A DNA stretch of 51,363 nt from an uncultured Chlamydiae bacterium (GCA_937894565.1 CALBHK010000397.1:1-51363); one strand, 5' to 3'. Shown: positions 7,586 through 18,352, numbered from the stretch's first letter. Numbers and translations are program-made. The notes: generated by a model not told the origin, from the sequence alone.

Positions 7586-9574
7586 TCATACTGTCACCGT
7601 GATTCTTGTTAGATCAAAGACGGAGATTTCATTTTCTGCGATGACGATATCTGCTGTACCAAATAGGGGAGTATCCCCTGGTTCATTCGTGGATGCAATT
7701 TGCATCACGCCGCTAGCGATTCCGGGAACACTAAAAATTTGAGCAAGGACGCGTTGCAATAGAACGTCTATGCCTATGCCTAAAGTAGATCCATAGGTGT
7801 TAATGGCTGCTGCCACTAAGTCTTGACCATTTGGAGGAAATACTTCCTCAGCATATAGGGTTAAGGTAACCGTAACCCAAATGTAGATTGGAGTGGGGCG
7901 GCTAAAATTGATGACTTGGAATTCGCCTTGTGAGTCGGTGATGGTAAACGCAGTATTCCCGAATGTTTGGATACCTGCTGGTTTCGTGGTCCAGATTTTA
8001 TTTGCGACGTCAGCATCAGTGCCTCCTTGTACGACAGCTTCAAAACTTTTTGGAACTCTTCCGCCTTTAATAACCGCCGTCGCTTGTGAAGCCCCTCCGC
8101 TGACGGTGAAATCATTGGGGATCATTGTTACTTCGATAGCGGTTGCCATATCCATAGTGATGGTTCTATTGGCTGTCCCTCCAACGCTTGCAGTAACAAC
8201 TTCAGGCTGATTTTGAATCAAAGCAGCAATTACGCTCATGGTAGCCAAATGAGAAGTCGCAAAGGTGACGGTTGGCAAAGTCGTACCATTTAAAACGACG
8301 ACTATGGTGTTGCCTGTGACCAAATCTTGATTTAATACGATCAAAATTGGTTCTTGAGTCAAGGTACTATTTTCGAAAACTAAAGCAGATATTACTCCAG
8401 GTACTTGCTGAAGCAATCTTGCTCTTATAGATTCAACTGTTCCAGCTCCCAAGAGTCGAAGCGAATTGTTTCGACGTATTCTTAATTCCGCATCCGTTTC
8501 AATGAAACGACCTGTCACTCCAGCTTTAAGATTATTTATTGATATCCAACCTGAAATAGGAGTGAGGATTTCGGTCAATGTATTGACAGGGGCAGCGATT
8601 GGACCAAAATCTTGGGATAGAAAAACAACAGGAGTAGATTGGGCAGTGATGCTTAAATTAGTTCCAACAGCGATGGAAAAGGGAACGTCTGACTCATCGG
8701 CATTGATGGTTATAGTTCCATCCATATTATCTATGGCCGTCACAGGTTGAACCCCAGCATTGACTACGGAAGCAAGGGCTGCTGTTAATGCGTTATTTGA
8801 TGCTGGGATTTGATAAGTAATTGCATAAGTAGGTTGGCTTGCTCCGCCTGTGATCACGATTGAATTGACTATGGCATTGAATCCAACATTTGGAATGATG
8901 GTGATAATATTTGGATTTGTTGGTGTTGCAGAAAGAACGGCAGGGGAAGTGGAAATCTGCGCAGCTAATAGAGCCAAAGTCGTGTTGTTATTCGTAGTAA
9001 AAGGAACCGCTGCTAATTGAACTCCATTGATGGTGGCAACTATTGAATTTGAAGTAACAAAACTCCCTGTAAAAGTGACGATAGGCAGCGAATATGAAAA
9101 GGCTTGATTGTTGATTAGAGCCGTATAAATTTGAGCTGCCAAAGCGCTAACCTGAATAGTTGCGGATGCTGCCTGTGTTCTTGTAATAATCGTGTTTTGT
9201 TGAGCAAAGAAAACAGCTCCGGTATCGGGGATTCTAGCGAGGGCTCCTTGATTGATAAGAGTGCCATCTAATCCAGCGCAGACGCCTATAACTCTAGTTT
9301 GTTGAGCGGCAAGTCGAGTGATGCCATTTAATTGAACGACGTTATCGAGGCTGATCCCTTCCGCGAAGTTGGGATATTGGCTGAAATAAACATCCTCCAT
9401 ATTTTCCCAAAGATCGGCTAATACTTTTGAAAATACTCCGATTTGCTGGCCAAATATAGATTGCGGATCTAAGTTGATATCGCCAAATTCTGCGAGCAGC
9501 TGATTTTCTAAATCAGTTTGAATATCGACTAATCGTTTAGCTTTAAATCCCTGAGCGGTTAAACCAAATGTCAT
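7586..9574 (-). CDS. Baseplate J-like wedge protein with inserted repeat modules
   Basis: A 662-residue protein, longer than a typical baseplate J protein because of inserts. The baseplate J core is visible as GISLDNVVQLNGITRLAA (about 73-90), ETDAELRIRRNNSLRLLGAGT (about 359-379) and SFEAVVQGGTDADVANKIW (about 510-528). Two copies of a roughly 90-residue module A (about 166-253 and 409-502) and one module B (about 258-315) are inserted. Related modules occur in the sheath (14905-16791) and decoration protein (20028-20810). The gene overlaps the upstream wedge gene by ATGA. It forms the baseplate wedge that triggers sheath contraction in the family. Confidence 0.88.
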   Translation of the reverse strand: MTFGLTAQGFKAKRLVDIQTDLENQLLAEFGDINLDPQSIFGQQIGVFSKVLADLWENMEDVYFSQYPNFAEGISLDNVVQLNGITRLAAQQTRVIGVCAGLDGTLINQGALARIPDTGAVFFAQQNTIITRTQAASATIQVSALAAQIYTALINNQAFSYSLPIVTFTGSFVTSNSIVATINGVQLAAVPFTTNNNTTLALLAAQISTSPAVLSATPTNPNIITIIPNVGFNAIVNSIVITGGASQPTYAITYQIPASNNALTAALASVVNAGVQPVTAIDNMDGTITINADESDVPFSIAVGTNLSITAQSTPVVFLSQDFGPIAAPVNTLTEILTPISGWISINNLKAGVTGRFIETDAELRIRRNNSLRLLGAGTVESIRARLLQQVPGVISALVFENSTLTQEPILIVLNQDLVTGNTIVVVLNGTTLPTVTFATSHLATMSVIAALIQNQPEVVTASVGGTANRTITMDMATAIEVTMIPNDFTVSGGASQATAVIKGGRVPKSFEAVVQGGTDADVANKIWTTKPAGIQTFGNTAFTITDSQGEFQVINFSRPTPIYIWVTVTLTLYAEEVFPPNGQDLVAAAINTYGSTLGIGIDVLLQRVLAQIFSVPGIASGVMQIASTNEPGDTPLFGTADIVIAENEISVFDLTRITVTV

Positions 9575-9933
9575 GTTAGTAATTCCTGCGTTATTGTGAT
9601 CTGCCCTTGGACAGTGTCCACAGAGAAAGTCACGGAATAAATACGCCGTGTATCGTCAAAATTACTTGTGAAACTGAGAATTTGGTTTACACCTCGAGTA
9701 GAAAGAATCTCTTGCTTGAGAACGCTTTCCATTCGAATTTGATTGGGGGATTTGATGAAAAAATCTTGATAATAGGAAACGCCTGCAGTGATATCTAAGA
9801 ACCATTCTCCCAAAATAAAGCGCAAGCGAATGGCTAGATTTTGAGCGATCTGGTCTTGATCCTCAACGAATTGCAAGTCAAAATCTTGTAAGAGTAAATC
9901 GCCAGTTGTTGTGTCTAGCGCTATATCTTTCAT
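9571..9933 (-). CDS. Baseplate wedge protein, gp25/gpW-like (DUF2634-like)
   Basis: A 120-residue protein with LDTTTGDLLLQDFDLQFVED near the N-terminus, then IAQNLAIRLRFILGEWFLD and a GVSYYQDFF segment. This is the standard pattern of small gp25-like/XkdS-like wedge proteins that precede baseplate J. In related phages it joins the sheath to baseplate J and nucleates sheath polymerisation. A GAGG site precedes the ATG, and its stop overlaps the next start (ATGA). The gene is complete with no unusual features. Confidence 0.85.
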   Translation of the reverse strand: MKDIALDTTTGDLLLQDFDLQFVEDQDQIAQNLAIRLRFILGEWFLDITAGVSYYQDFFIKSPNQIRMESVLKQEILSTRGVNQILSFTSNFDDTRRIYSVTFSVDTVQGQITITQELLT

Positions 9934-10020
9934 GAAGCCTCGTTAACTCAAAAACGTTTCCTAATACGTTTACAGATGGGTATTTGAGTTAATTAAGGCT
10001 ATTGGATACTTGAGTAGTTT

Positions 10021-10671
10021 TTAAGGGATTGTACCCTTAAGAGCATCTATAGATGCTTTCAATGAGGCATATGTCGGCACAGTGCCTTGGAATATTGGGT
10101 TTCCAACTGCGGTTGTCACCGAGGTTGTCAAGATTCCTAGTATTTTACTGACAATATCGAGAACTTCTGTAGAGCTGTTCCCGATCGCCACTTTACCAGC
10201 AGTTTCAATTTGAATGTCACCACTTTCTTTGATTCTTATATTAGAGCTTTTATAAGTTAAAAGCACGTCCGAGTTGTTCTCAGCTAAAGAATTTTCTGTA
10301 AAAGGAAAAAGCCCCATGATCGCAACAGCATCGGATAGGTCGAATTTCCTTGGATCGTTGGGTGCTACATTGCCTCCTACTGATTTCCAAAGATCTGTAC
10401 TCCTTTCAATAAACAAAAGCAAGCAGGTGTCGCCTTGAACAACTGGAAAAGTCAAACTAGCACCGCCTGCTTTTGGAAAAATTACTGGGACATTACTTAA
10501 AATAGGCAAATCCAATGTTGTCCCATCTAAATAACTCTTTTTCAAAGCCGGTTGGATTTCAGCTTTTTGCTTCGTATAGTCATAGGAAACGATGACTCCT
10601 GGCAAAGCGGTATGGACATCATAAAGCTGAAATTGAATTGCTTGTCTTAAAGCATCAGTGATCGTCGTCAT
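10021..10671 (-). CDS. Baseplate spike protein (Gp138 N-terminal domain-like)
   Basis: A 216-residue protein. The N-terminus is helical (ITDALRQAIQFQLYDVHTALP). An OB-fold-like beta domain follows (GVIVSYDYTKQKAEIQPAL, DLPILSNVPVIFP, TFPVVQGDTCLLLFIERS). The next segment, PNDPRKFDLSDAVAIMGLFP, is characteristic of Gp138-type central spikes. Next is a beta-helical stretch (SSNIRIKESGDIQIETAGKVAIG), which would form the membrane-piercing needle, and a short C-terminal helix. Its start overlaps the upstream gene's stop by four bases. The spike sits beneath the hub and punctures the outer membrane when the sheath contracts. Confidence 0.85.
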   Translation of the reverse strand: MTTITDALRQAIQFQLYDVHTALPGVIVSYDYTKQKAEIQPALKKSYLDGTTLDLPILSNVPVIFPKAGGASLTFPVVQGDTCLLLFIERSTDLWKSVGGNVAPNDPRKFDLSDAVAIMGLFPFTENSLAENNSDVLLTYKSSNIRIKESGDIQIETAGKVAIGNSSTEVLDIVSKILGILTTSVTTAVGNPIFQGTVPTYASLKASIDALKGTIP

Positions 10672-10889
10672 TCTTCATCACCCTGTGCTATTGTTAAACA
10701 ATCAAGGAGTCCATCCCGGACTTTAGACAAAGCCCAACCTAATTCTTCTAAGCCGTCATCGTTATTTAAATAATGATTTACAAACCGATCCCTTTTATAT
10801 CGATCGCCCCAACCACAAAATTCAATATTTAGTAACTGGTCGAGCTTTTCTCTTATTCTTCCTAAATCTTCTAAACGTTCTGCTTTCAT
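10668..10889 (-). CDS. Small conserved-type phage protein between hub and spike
   Basis: A 73-residue acidic protein of unknown function. The start is the ATG at 10889, which overlaps the hub gene's TGA in an ATGA junction. The alternative upstream start is a TTG inside the hub gene and is less likely. The protein is predicted all-helical, with two segments (RLEDLGRIREKLDQLLNIEF and LEELGWALSKVRDGLLDCLT) separated by a basic YKRDRF patch. Translational coupling to both neighbours suggests a role in baseplate assembly, perhaps as a chaperone. No family is recognised. Confidence 0.6.
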   Translation of the reverse strand: MKAERLEDLGRIREKLDQLLNIEFCGWGDRYKRDRFVNHYLNNDDGLEELGWALSKVRDGLLDCLTIAQGDEE

Positions 10890-11749
10890 ACTAAAATCAC
10901 TTCCATTATTGATCGCCAATTTGGACCGAATAAATCTCCCTCATGCTTTATAGAAAATACCGCATAAGGTCCATTAAGTCCGATTCTTTCAGATTTGATA
11001 TTGAGCCTATCACCAGGGAGAATATCAGGGCGAAGAGTGGTTTGAACGATATATCCAGTTCGCGGGCCATCCAGATATACAGCCGCTCTCTTATCTGTAT
11101 AGCGCTGAGGAATTCCGATCATGCCAGTGTCGGCATTGATTTCTATGGCTGGTTTTGAAGTGGTTCCATATTGAGGGATGATTTGAAGCTTTCCATTTTG
11201 AACGCTCCATCTTAGACCGAGTCTTAAAACTGCTTTGTCTAGGGCATTTTTACCCATTCCAGCATATTCGAACCCTTGCTCATAAACAACATTGTCAGTA
11301 GCAGTAAACTCAGAAATAGATAGCCCAAGTTGATCGGCGATCGTTTGGACAACCTGACGGACTGGGACCTTTTCCTTGAAGCTAACGGTAATAGATTTCT
11401 GGTTAAGAATTTTTTCTCCGTCTCCGCAATCAAGTGTAGTGACGATTTCTGGCTGATCATAGGCATGGCTGACTTGGGTGGTATTACCAATGAAAAGCAA
11501 TTGTTCGCCCGCGTCTTCTCGATACCCGGCGGATAAGATAACTTGGTCTCCATAATCTTTGATCCTGTTCCTATTTTCTTGACTGAGGTTCCAAATTTTT
11601 ACAGATGCTGTATTGGTTGACCAGCTCAAATTCTTCTGAATAGAAAAGGAAATGCGAAGAGCTGAAAGCTTAATTGTTCCAATATAGCCATTGAAAGTAT
11701 TGTTTCTCAATCCAACTTCTACGGATGCTATTCGATCAAATCTGGCCAT
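10886..11749 (-). CDS. Baseplate hub protein (gpD/gp27-like)
   Basis: A 287-residue protein. The N-terminal beta domain contains SFSIQKNLSWSTNTASVKIW and NRIKDYGDQVILSAGYRED, the typical start of hub proteins in DUF3383-sheath phages. The middle contains KVPVRQVVQTIADQLGLSIS, and the C-terminal domain has PDILPGDRLNIKSE and GPYAVFSIKHEGD, matching gpD/XkdQ-type hubs. The hub trimer joins the tube to the spike. Position between the plug gene (11750) and the spike gene (10021) agrees. The start codon lies next to the upstream stop (TAAATGG), indicating coupling. Confidence 0.82.
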   Translation of the reverse strand: MARFDRIASVEVGLRNNTFNGYIGTIKLSALRISFSIQKNLSWSTNTASVKIWNLSQENRNRIKDYGDQVILSAGYREDAGEQLLFIGNTTQVSHAYDQPEIVTTLDCGDGEKILNQKSITVSFKEKVPVRQVVQTIADQLGLSISEFTATDNVVYEQGFEYAGMGKNALDKAVLRLGLRWSVQNGKLQIIPQYGTTSKPAIEINADTGMIGIPQRYTDKRAAVYLDGPRTGYIVQTTLRPDILPGDRLNIKSERIGLNGPYAVFSIKHEGDLFGPNWRSIMEVILV

Positions 11750-12070
11750 TTAAGCGAACTCCCCGAGAGAATAATAGATGAGTTCAGTAACCTCGCCCAT
11801 GTCTAGACGTTGAATTTTTCCTTCTCCTCCAATGATGTTTTGGCAAACGATATCTCCTGTGGGTTTGCCATCATTGACATATTGAGAGGTTAAGTTATAG
11901 TTAGCGACGACTTTTATCCCAAGGATGATGGGAACTAAATCGCGAGTTAGAATGTCCATGACCCAGTATTCATTCATTGCGTTCCATCTAAAAGATAAAA
12001 CAAATGTTTGATTAGCCAATTCAATTTGTTCTTGCCATTGGGCGGGTTCTTTAAAAGGAATAATTTGCAT
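11750..12070 (-). CDS. Baseplate plug protein, Pam3 gp18-like
   Basis: A 106-residue protein starting MQIIPFKEPAQWQEQIELAN with FVLSFRWNAMNEYWVMDILT, the signature of the small baseplate plug domain described in the minimal cyanomyophage Pam3 (gp18). It ends with a beta-rich IQRLDMGEVTELIYYSLGEF. In that family it sits at the tail tip with hub and spike. The start overlaps the preceding stop as TAATG. The motif assignment is from memory of the family. Confidence 0.75.
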   Translation of the reverse strand: MQIIPFKEPAQWQEQIELANQTFVLSFRWNAMNEYWVMDILTRDLVPIILGIKVVANYNLTSQYVNDGKPTGDIVCQNIIGGEGKIQRLDMGEVTELIYYSLGEFA

Positions 12071-12714
12071 TACACCACCCCTAAGATTAAATTTTTGCTG
12101 GATAATACGTTAGGGAGAATCGTGGGTTGCACAGAGATCAAGGATTGAACGCCTACATTAATCCCGCTTGAGGCCTGATCTTTTAGACTATTGACAGGAT
12201 CATTTTGAATAAGGGGATAATTGGCGTTGGACGCCACAATGTCTCGAGGAATTTTGTTTTGCACTCCACCGAAAACATTTCCTTGATCAAGTTGCAATCT
12301 AACGCTTGTATCTATGATGAGCCTTTGTAATTCGATGGTAAAAGTTAAAGACTGCCCTGTCTTTATATCTCTGGGTACATCTAAAACAGTAATAGCCATG
12401 TTTTGATACACTTTTAAACCTGTGACCACGGTCACAGGCAACCTTGATTGATGAAGGGCGATGAGACGGTTAAATGCATCAATTGAGCGATTAAAAGGGG
12501 CAAAAATACTCAGTGGAGTATCTGAAACAAGGCCGACCAACACTAAAACGTCGGGTTCGTTGATAATATGATCCGATATGATTGTGCCATCTTCAATCGG
12601 ATAGTTTGTTACGCGCGAAGAGAAGCGATGTTCTTCCCGAATGGTAACATCTAGATCGATTGACCCAACTTTTGGGCTAGGATATTTTTTTCCAAATAGC
12701 AGAGATAAAACCAT
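12070..12714 (-). CDS. Dit-like baseplate/tail protein
   Basis: A 214-residue protein following the tape measure gene. The N-terminal part has VGSIDLDVTIREEHRFSSRV and NYPIEDGTIISDHIINEPD, the pattern of Dit-like phage tail N-terminal domains in contractile phages. LVSDTPLSIF and TVVTGLKVYQNMAITVLDVP follow. The C-terminus is Asn/Val-rich and looks flexible. In relatives it forms the first ring between tube and baseplate hub. GGTGGAG precedes the ATG, which overlaps the upstream stop (TAATG). Confidence 0.78.
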   Translation of the reverse strand: MVLSLLFGKKYPSPKVGSIDLDVTIREEHRFSSRVTNYPIEDGTIISDHIINEPDVLVLVGLVSDTPLSIFAPFNRSIDAFNRLIALHQSRLPVTVVTGLKVYQNMAITVLDVPRDIKTGQSLTFTIELQRLIIDTSVRLQLDQGNVFGGVQNKIPRDIVASNANYPLIQNDPVNSLKDQASSGINVGVQSLISVQPTILPNVLSSKNLILGVV

Positions 12715-13820
12715 TACTCCACCTGAGGATTGTTGTTATAGATTTCCCTAATCTTATCTATGAAAGCATTGTCAAAAGCTTCATCGAAAGACTGGCGAAT
12801 AGCGATTTGCTGCTGATCAGTCGTTCCTGCAGGAATCTGCATATCGACTTTAGTATTGATATTGAAATTGGCTGGAAGCTTGCCTTGTTTTTGTTGTTCT
12901 ACTAAGGCATTGAAAAAGAAAGCGTCTTCTTCGTCAACTTTCCTTTTAACCATATTAAGAGTTTCACCGCCGAATAATTTGGCAACTTCTTCGGTTATCG
13001 CATCCGCAATAAACGAAAATCCACCCTTAATTCCTTCTGTGGAAAAGACATCTGCAATCACTCCAAAGCCTTTAAAAGCATCTCCATTTAAAATCTGGGT
13101 GAATATTCCAAGCGCTTCAGTGATGGCAGGCAAGAGCTTAACTACGAAAACCTCTGTCAGTTGTGTCAGCTGATTTTTAAAAACCGCTAGATTTCGAGAA
13201 TATTGGCTTAGACTTGGGATTCCATCTTTCAAGGCCTTAGCATATTCGGTATGTTTTTCTGTCAGCAATCCAATGCTATCGCCGGCTGCCTTGGCGAAAT
13301 CTATATATTTTTGGGCGTCTTTTTCACCGAAGAAAGCGACAGCAACCTTTAATTTATCTCGATCATTGCTGAGAGTATTAATGTGCTTGAGGATGTCGAT
13401 AAATAATTGATTGGCATTCTTCAATTCACCAGTGAAATTATCTCTAATTTCTATCCCTGTGTAATAAGCGATTTCTTGAAGCTGTCCCATTCCCCATTGA
13501 GCATCTTGAAGCATTTTATTCAAACCGGAAATGGCAGCATCAAAATTGCTTGGATCAATTCTAAATTCTTCGGCAGCCTTTCTTAACTTGATAAATTCTT
13601 CGAATGAAATGCCAATACTCTTAGCGAGATCATTGGCATCCAATGTGGCATTTGCAATGTCATTGAAAAAGTCTAGGGTTTTAGCAACGAATGCAGTTGC
13701 AGCTGTTGCTGCAATAGCAAATTTTGTTTTAAACCCTATGATTGTACGATTAAATTGCTCAACGCCTCTTTGATCGACTTGAAAGCCTAATCTAGTGACT
13801 AATTCTCTAACGACTGTCAT
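12714..13820 (-). CDS. Short tail tape measure protein
   Basis: A 368-residue mostly helical protein. The N-terminal TRLGFQVDQRGVEQFNRTIIG is typical of tape measures. A hydrophobic segment (FAIAATAATAFVAKTLDFF, about residues 34-52) and Ala/Lys/Glu-rich helices follow. At about 0.15 nm per residue it would specify a tail of roughly 50-60 nm, short for a contractile phage (estimate, not measured). The C-terminal region NINTKVDMQIPAGTTDQQQ resembles the ends of related tape measures. It lies directly after the chaperone frameshift gene, as expected. The start codon at 13820 overlaps the end of the frameshift extension. Confidence 0.82.
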   Translation of the reverse strand: MTVVRELVTRLGFQVDQRGVEQFNRTIIGFKTKFAIAATAATAFVAKTLDFFNDIANATLDANDLAKSIGISFEEFIKLRKAAEEFRIDPSNFDAAISGLNKMLQDAQWGMGQLQEIAYYTGIEIRDNFTGELKNANQLFIDILKHINTLSNDRDKLKVAVAFFGEKDAQKYIDFAKAAGDSIGLLTEKHTEYAKALKDGIPSLSQYSRNLAVFKNQLTQLTEVFVVKLLPAITEALGIFTQILNGDAFKGFGVIADVFSTEGIKGGFSFIADAITEEVAKLFGGETLNMVKRKVDEEDAFFFNALVEQQKQGKLPANFNINTKVDMQIPAGTTDQQQIAIRQSFDEAFDNAFIDKIREIYNNNPQVE

Positions 13821-14070
13821 TTCTTCGACCTTTCCTTTTAGATTCTTCCATCAGGTCGAGTCGCATATCCAGCAAGGCATTTGCCCTCAACAGATCATCT
13901 AGATTCCATGTGCGCTCGATTTCCTCTAAAGAGGCTATTCCTTCTAATACTAACCGCCAGAGAAGGAACTCATCTTTTAATTCCGTATGGAGGTTTTTCT
14001 CGTATCTGGCTGACGATTCTGCGGCATCGGTGTTGCTTCCTTGAATAGGCCTCCAATACCGCTCTCCCCA
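13807..14070 (-). CDS. -1 frame extension of the tail assembly chaperone (GT-like)
   Basis: An 87-residue open frame in the -1 frame relative to the chaperone gene, entered at the slippery heptamer 14076-14070. It would be translated as a C-terminal extension, giving a fusion of about 215 residues, analogous to lambda gpGT. The extension is helical and charged (ELKDEFLLWRLVLEGIASLE, then LLRANALLDMRLDLMEE). It has no convincing start of its own: the only upstream start in frame is a TTG at 14091 inside the chaperone gene. In known phages the extension recruits the tape measure and tube protein. Independent translation is the alternative. Confidence 0.72.
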   Translation of the reverse strand, partial: WGERYWRPIQGSNTDAAESSARYEKNLHTELKDEFLLWRLVLEGIASLEEIERTWNLDDLLRANALLDMRLDLMEESKRKGRRNDSR

Positions 14071-14453
14071 AAAAAAGAACCGAAATTGCAATCTACCACG
14101 AAGGCCAAGACCTGCATCAAAGTAGGTAGATCACCTGCAAATTCAACATCTATTACAGAATCGGTTAATTCCATTCCCTCTTTTCTGACTCCTTGGCATA
14201 GCTCAAGGACTAAACTTTCAAATGTTTTGTCATCCAATTGGGACATTAAAGATTCAATAGCTTTGACAGCTTCTCCTTTTGAAAAAGGAAGCCCAGCCAT
14301 GCTTTGATCTTTGCCTCCAGGAAGGAATAATTGAGCCAAAGCAGGTCCAAAGATACGCAAAAGCTTTGCCTTCATTCTTAAAGCTCTTCTAGCGGGTAAC
14401 TGAGTACAGGTATAAACCGATCCATTGATTTGTTTTTCTCGTGTTTCAATCAT
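13977..14453 (-). CDS. Tail assembly chaperone
   Basis: A 158-residue protein between the tube and tape measure genes, the standard position for a tail assembly chaperone. It starts as IETREKQINGSVYTCTQLPA, then RRALRMKAKLLRIFGPALAQ, and contains DKTFESLVLELCQGVRKEG, resembling chaperones of DUF3277-tube phages. It ends in a disordered Pro/Gln/Arg tail. It overlaps the -1 frame extension by more than 100 bases and contains a T_TTT_TTT site in the correct phase near codon 128. The start overlaps the tube gene's stop (TAATG). It binds tube protein or tape measure before assembly and is not part of the virion in relatives. Confidence 0.82.
   Translation of the reverse strand: MIETREKQINGSVYTCTQLPARRALRMKAKLLRIFGPALAQLFLPGGKDQSMAGLPFSKGEAVKAIESLMSQLDDKTFESLVLELCQGVRKEGMELTDSVIDVEFAGDLPTLMQVLAFVVDCNFGSFFGESGIGGLFKEATPMPQNRQPDTRKTSIRN
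14070..14076 (-). promoter_or_regulatory. Programmed -1 ribosomal frameshift site T_TTT_TTT
   Basis: On the minus strand seven T residues are followed by GGGG. In the chaperone reading frame they read TC-T TTT TTT GGG, a canonical X_XXY_YYZ heptamer in phase. A one-base backward slip continues as TGG GGA GAG into the open -1 frame to 13807. Position inside the tail chaperone overlap matches the G/GT systems of tailed phages. Confidence 0.75.
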
Positions 14454-14887
14454 TAGACGTTTACTCCATTGCTACCAACGAAGACGTCCAGATCAACTAG
14501 ATCAAGAACCCAATCGCGATTAGCTAAATCTTTACCGAATTCAGAAGATGGATATTTCTTCACCCAGCCAGTAGCACTGAAATAAAGGGAATTTCCGCTC
14601 AAGTCTTTGATTAAGATCGGGACAACTCCGGCATTGGTTAATTCATCAATGTTAGCGAAGCCTGAAAGTACGTCGTTACTTGGACTCGATTGCTTTAAGG
14701 TGAGCGTCATATTTCCAGAGCGATTGTTACTTTTGATACGCGTGCTTGTACCATCCGCGCCAGTAACCTTCGCCCATTGATCGTCATCTCTATCAACTGT
14801 TAAAAAAGTTCCATCAGCGAAGCCGCTCATAGGAATCCCGCCTACTGTAATAATGACCTGCTTAGGGTCATAAGTTCTTACTGACAT
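14453..14887 (-). CDS. Tail tube protein (DUF3277-like)
   Basis: A 144-residue protein with YDPKQVIITVGGIPMSGFAD near the N-terminus, then FLTVDRDDDQWAKVTGADG and TRIKSNNRSGNMTLTLKQSS. This is the signature of DUF3277 tube proteins, which polymerise into the inner tube of contractile tails. It ends DWVLDLVDLDVFVGSN. The gene has an AGGAG ribosome binding site and lies 17 bp after the sheath gene, the usual sheath-tube order. Complete and of normal length. Confidence 0.9.
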   Translation of the reverse strand: MSVRTYDPKQVIITVGGIPMSGFADGTFLTVDRDDDQWAKVTGADGTSTRIKSNNRSGNMTLTLKQSSPSNDVLSGFANIDELTNAGVVPILIKDLSGNSLYFSATGWVKKYPSSEFGKDLANRDWVLDLVDLDVFVGSNGVNV

Positions 14888-14904
14888 AATTATCTCCTAA
14901 GTAT

Positions 14905-17316
<2,412 letters not shown>

Positions 17317-17327
<11 letters not shown>

Positions 17328-17499
17328 CTTCTACCCCATACAACACAAGAACTGAATGAAGCTCGAAGCCTTGCTGATAATAGGTGTCATATTTGACATC
17401 GAATAATTTCCATGCATTGGCTGTCAATTCATTGAGGAAGTCATTGAGCCTGTCTTCTAACGTCATAAAAGAAGTGTCTGAAATAATTTTTGCTTTCAT
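17317..17499 (-). CDS. Small Cse60-like phage protein
   Basis: A 60-residue protein with KAKIISDTSFMTLEDRLNDF at the start, followed by LNELTANAWKLFDVKYDTYY. The pattern 'K.K.ISD.....LE...N.FL.EL....V.D.KY' resembles the small Cse60 family, first named from sporulation but common in phage head-tail regions. An AAGG-type ribosome binding site lies somewhat far from the ATG. The function in phages is unknown. The resemblance is suggestive, not proof. Confidence 0.6.
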
Positions 17500-17516
17500 G
17501 GTTTTTCAATTCCTTT

Positions 17517-17873
17517 TTATTGTCCTTCGAGCCTTAAGACTAAGTATTTATAATGGTTTACCAACCCCATTGCCGGTGCGTTTTGCCATGGAAAAACCTG
17601 AACCACTTCAAAAGTTTTCCCGAAGAAAAGAACAAGGTCTGGATTTACACTCGTGACCGTGTTAATGAGGGTCGAGGTAAAAAGCTTATAGCCTTCTGAA
17701 TCTCTTCTTGCCTCTGGCAGCTCCTGCATTTCTTCACCCTTCATGGGCTGGATGCTGGAAGTTATTTGAGTATCTGTGTAAGCGCCATCAATCCAGCGCC
17801 CATTCGTATAACCTCCGCTTTGAAAGCGACGAAGTATTACTGGAGAGCGAAAGATTTCAAATGGCGATGTCAT
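17517..17873 (-). CDS. Head-tail adaptor/joining protein
   Basis: A 118-residue beta-rich protein (PVILRRFQSGGYTNGRWIDG, then SSIQPMKGEEMQELPEARRD, then FTSTLINTVT and GKTFEVVQVFPWQ). The 'P...R....G.Y..G.W.......I..S.QP..G..M..L' pattern is that of small head-tail joining proteins encoded between the HK97 gp10-like gene and the tail terminator. It overlaps the upstream stop by four bases (ATGA). No odd features. Confidence 0.7.
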   Translation of the reverse strand: MTSPFEIFRSPVILRRFQSGGYTNGRWIDGAYTDTQITSSIQPMKGEEMQELPEARRDSEGYKLFTSTLINTVTSVNPDLVLFFGKTFEVVQVFPWQNAPAMGLVNHYKYLVLRLEGQ

Positions 17874-18352
17874 TTGAGCTCCACCTTATAGCGTACTGAC
17901 TGCACCATCTGACCGAAGTCAATTAAAGGCTTGGAGCTTTTCTTAATAGCAATAGTCCTTGGAGAATTGGGAGGGGAAACAATTGCACGGATCTTTTGAA
18001 CAATCAGTTTTGTCATTAGCTGTCCTATCAATCCTAAGGATTTTTCTGCTGTTCTTTTACCGTCCAAAATTTTAGTGTATTCGCCTTGTATCGCATTATT
18101 TATTAATGCCTTGTTCTCATCGAAGCTTGTAGACATAAAGGGTCTAGCTGGAATGGTATTCGTCCCGAATTCATTCCCTGCTGCTATTTGAGGAATCGAA
18201 AGGCCAGCAGCTTGCTTCCGCTGTCCTTTTACCTGTGTCTTTGTGGTGGTTCCCTGTTGAAAACCGACTTTGACGTAGGAGCCATCGAGCAAAGCAATTT
18301 GCCGTTGGATTTCATCAAATCCTAGATCCTTATCCTTGACAACAGCACGCAT
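17870..18352 (-). CDS. HK97 gp10-like/virion morphogenesis tail-completion protein
   Basis: A 160-residue basic protein with SYVKVGFQQGTTTKTQVKG, IPQIAAGNEFGTNTIPARPF, and a C-terminal NSPRTIAIKKSSKPLIDFGQ followed by MVQSVRYKV. The 'IA..NEFGT..IPARPF' plus 'SP.TI..K.S..PLID.G.M..SV.Y.V' combination is diagnostic of the HK97 gp10/Mu gpG-like neck protein family. It completes the head-tail interface. Its start lies inside the upstream connector gene (overlap 23 bp). Confidence 0.85.
   Translation of the reverse strand: MRAVVKDKDLGFDEIQRQIALLDGSYVKVGFQQGTTTKTQVKGQRKQAAGLSIPQIAAGNEFGTNTIPARPFMSTSFDENKALINNAIQGEYTKILDGKRTAEKSLGLIGQLMTKLIVQKIRAIVSPPNSPRTIAIKKSSKPLIDFGQMVQSVRYKVELK

Noticed and set aside
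7861..8750. Antisense open frames within the baseplate J gene
   Set aside because: They lie wholly inside a long, well-supported gene and show no family motifs or ribosome binding sites.
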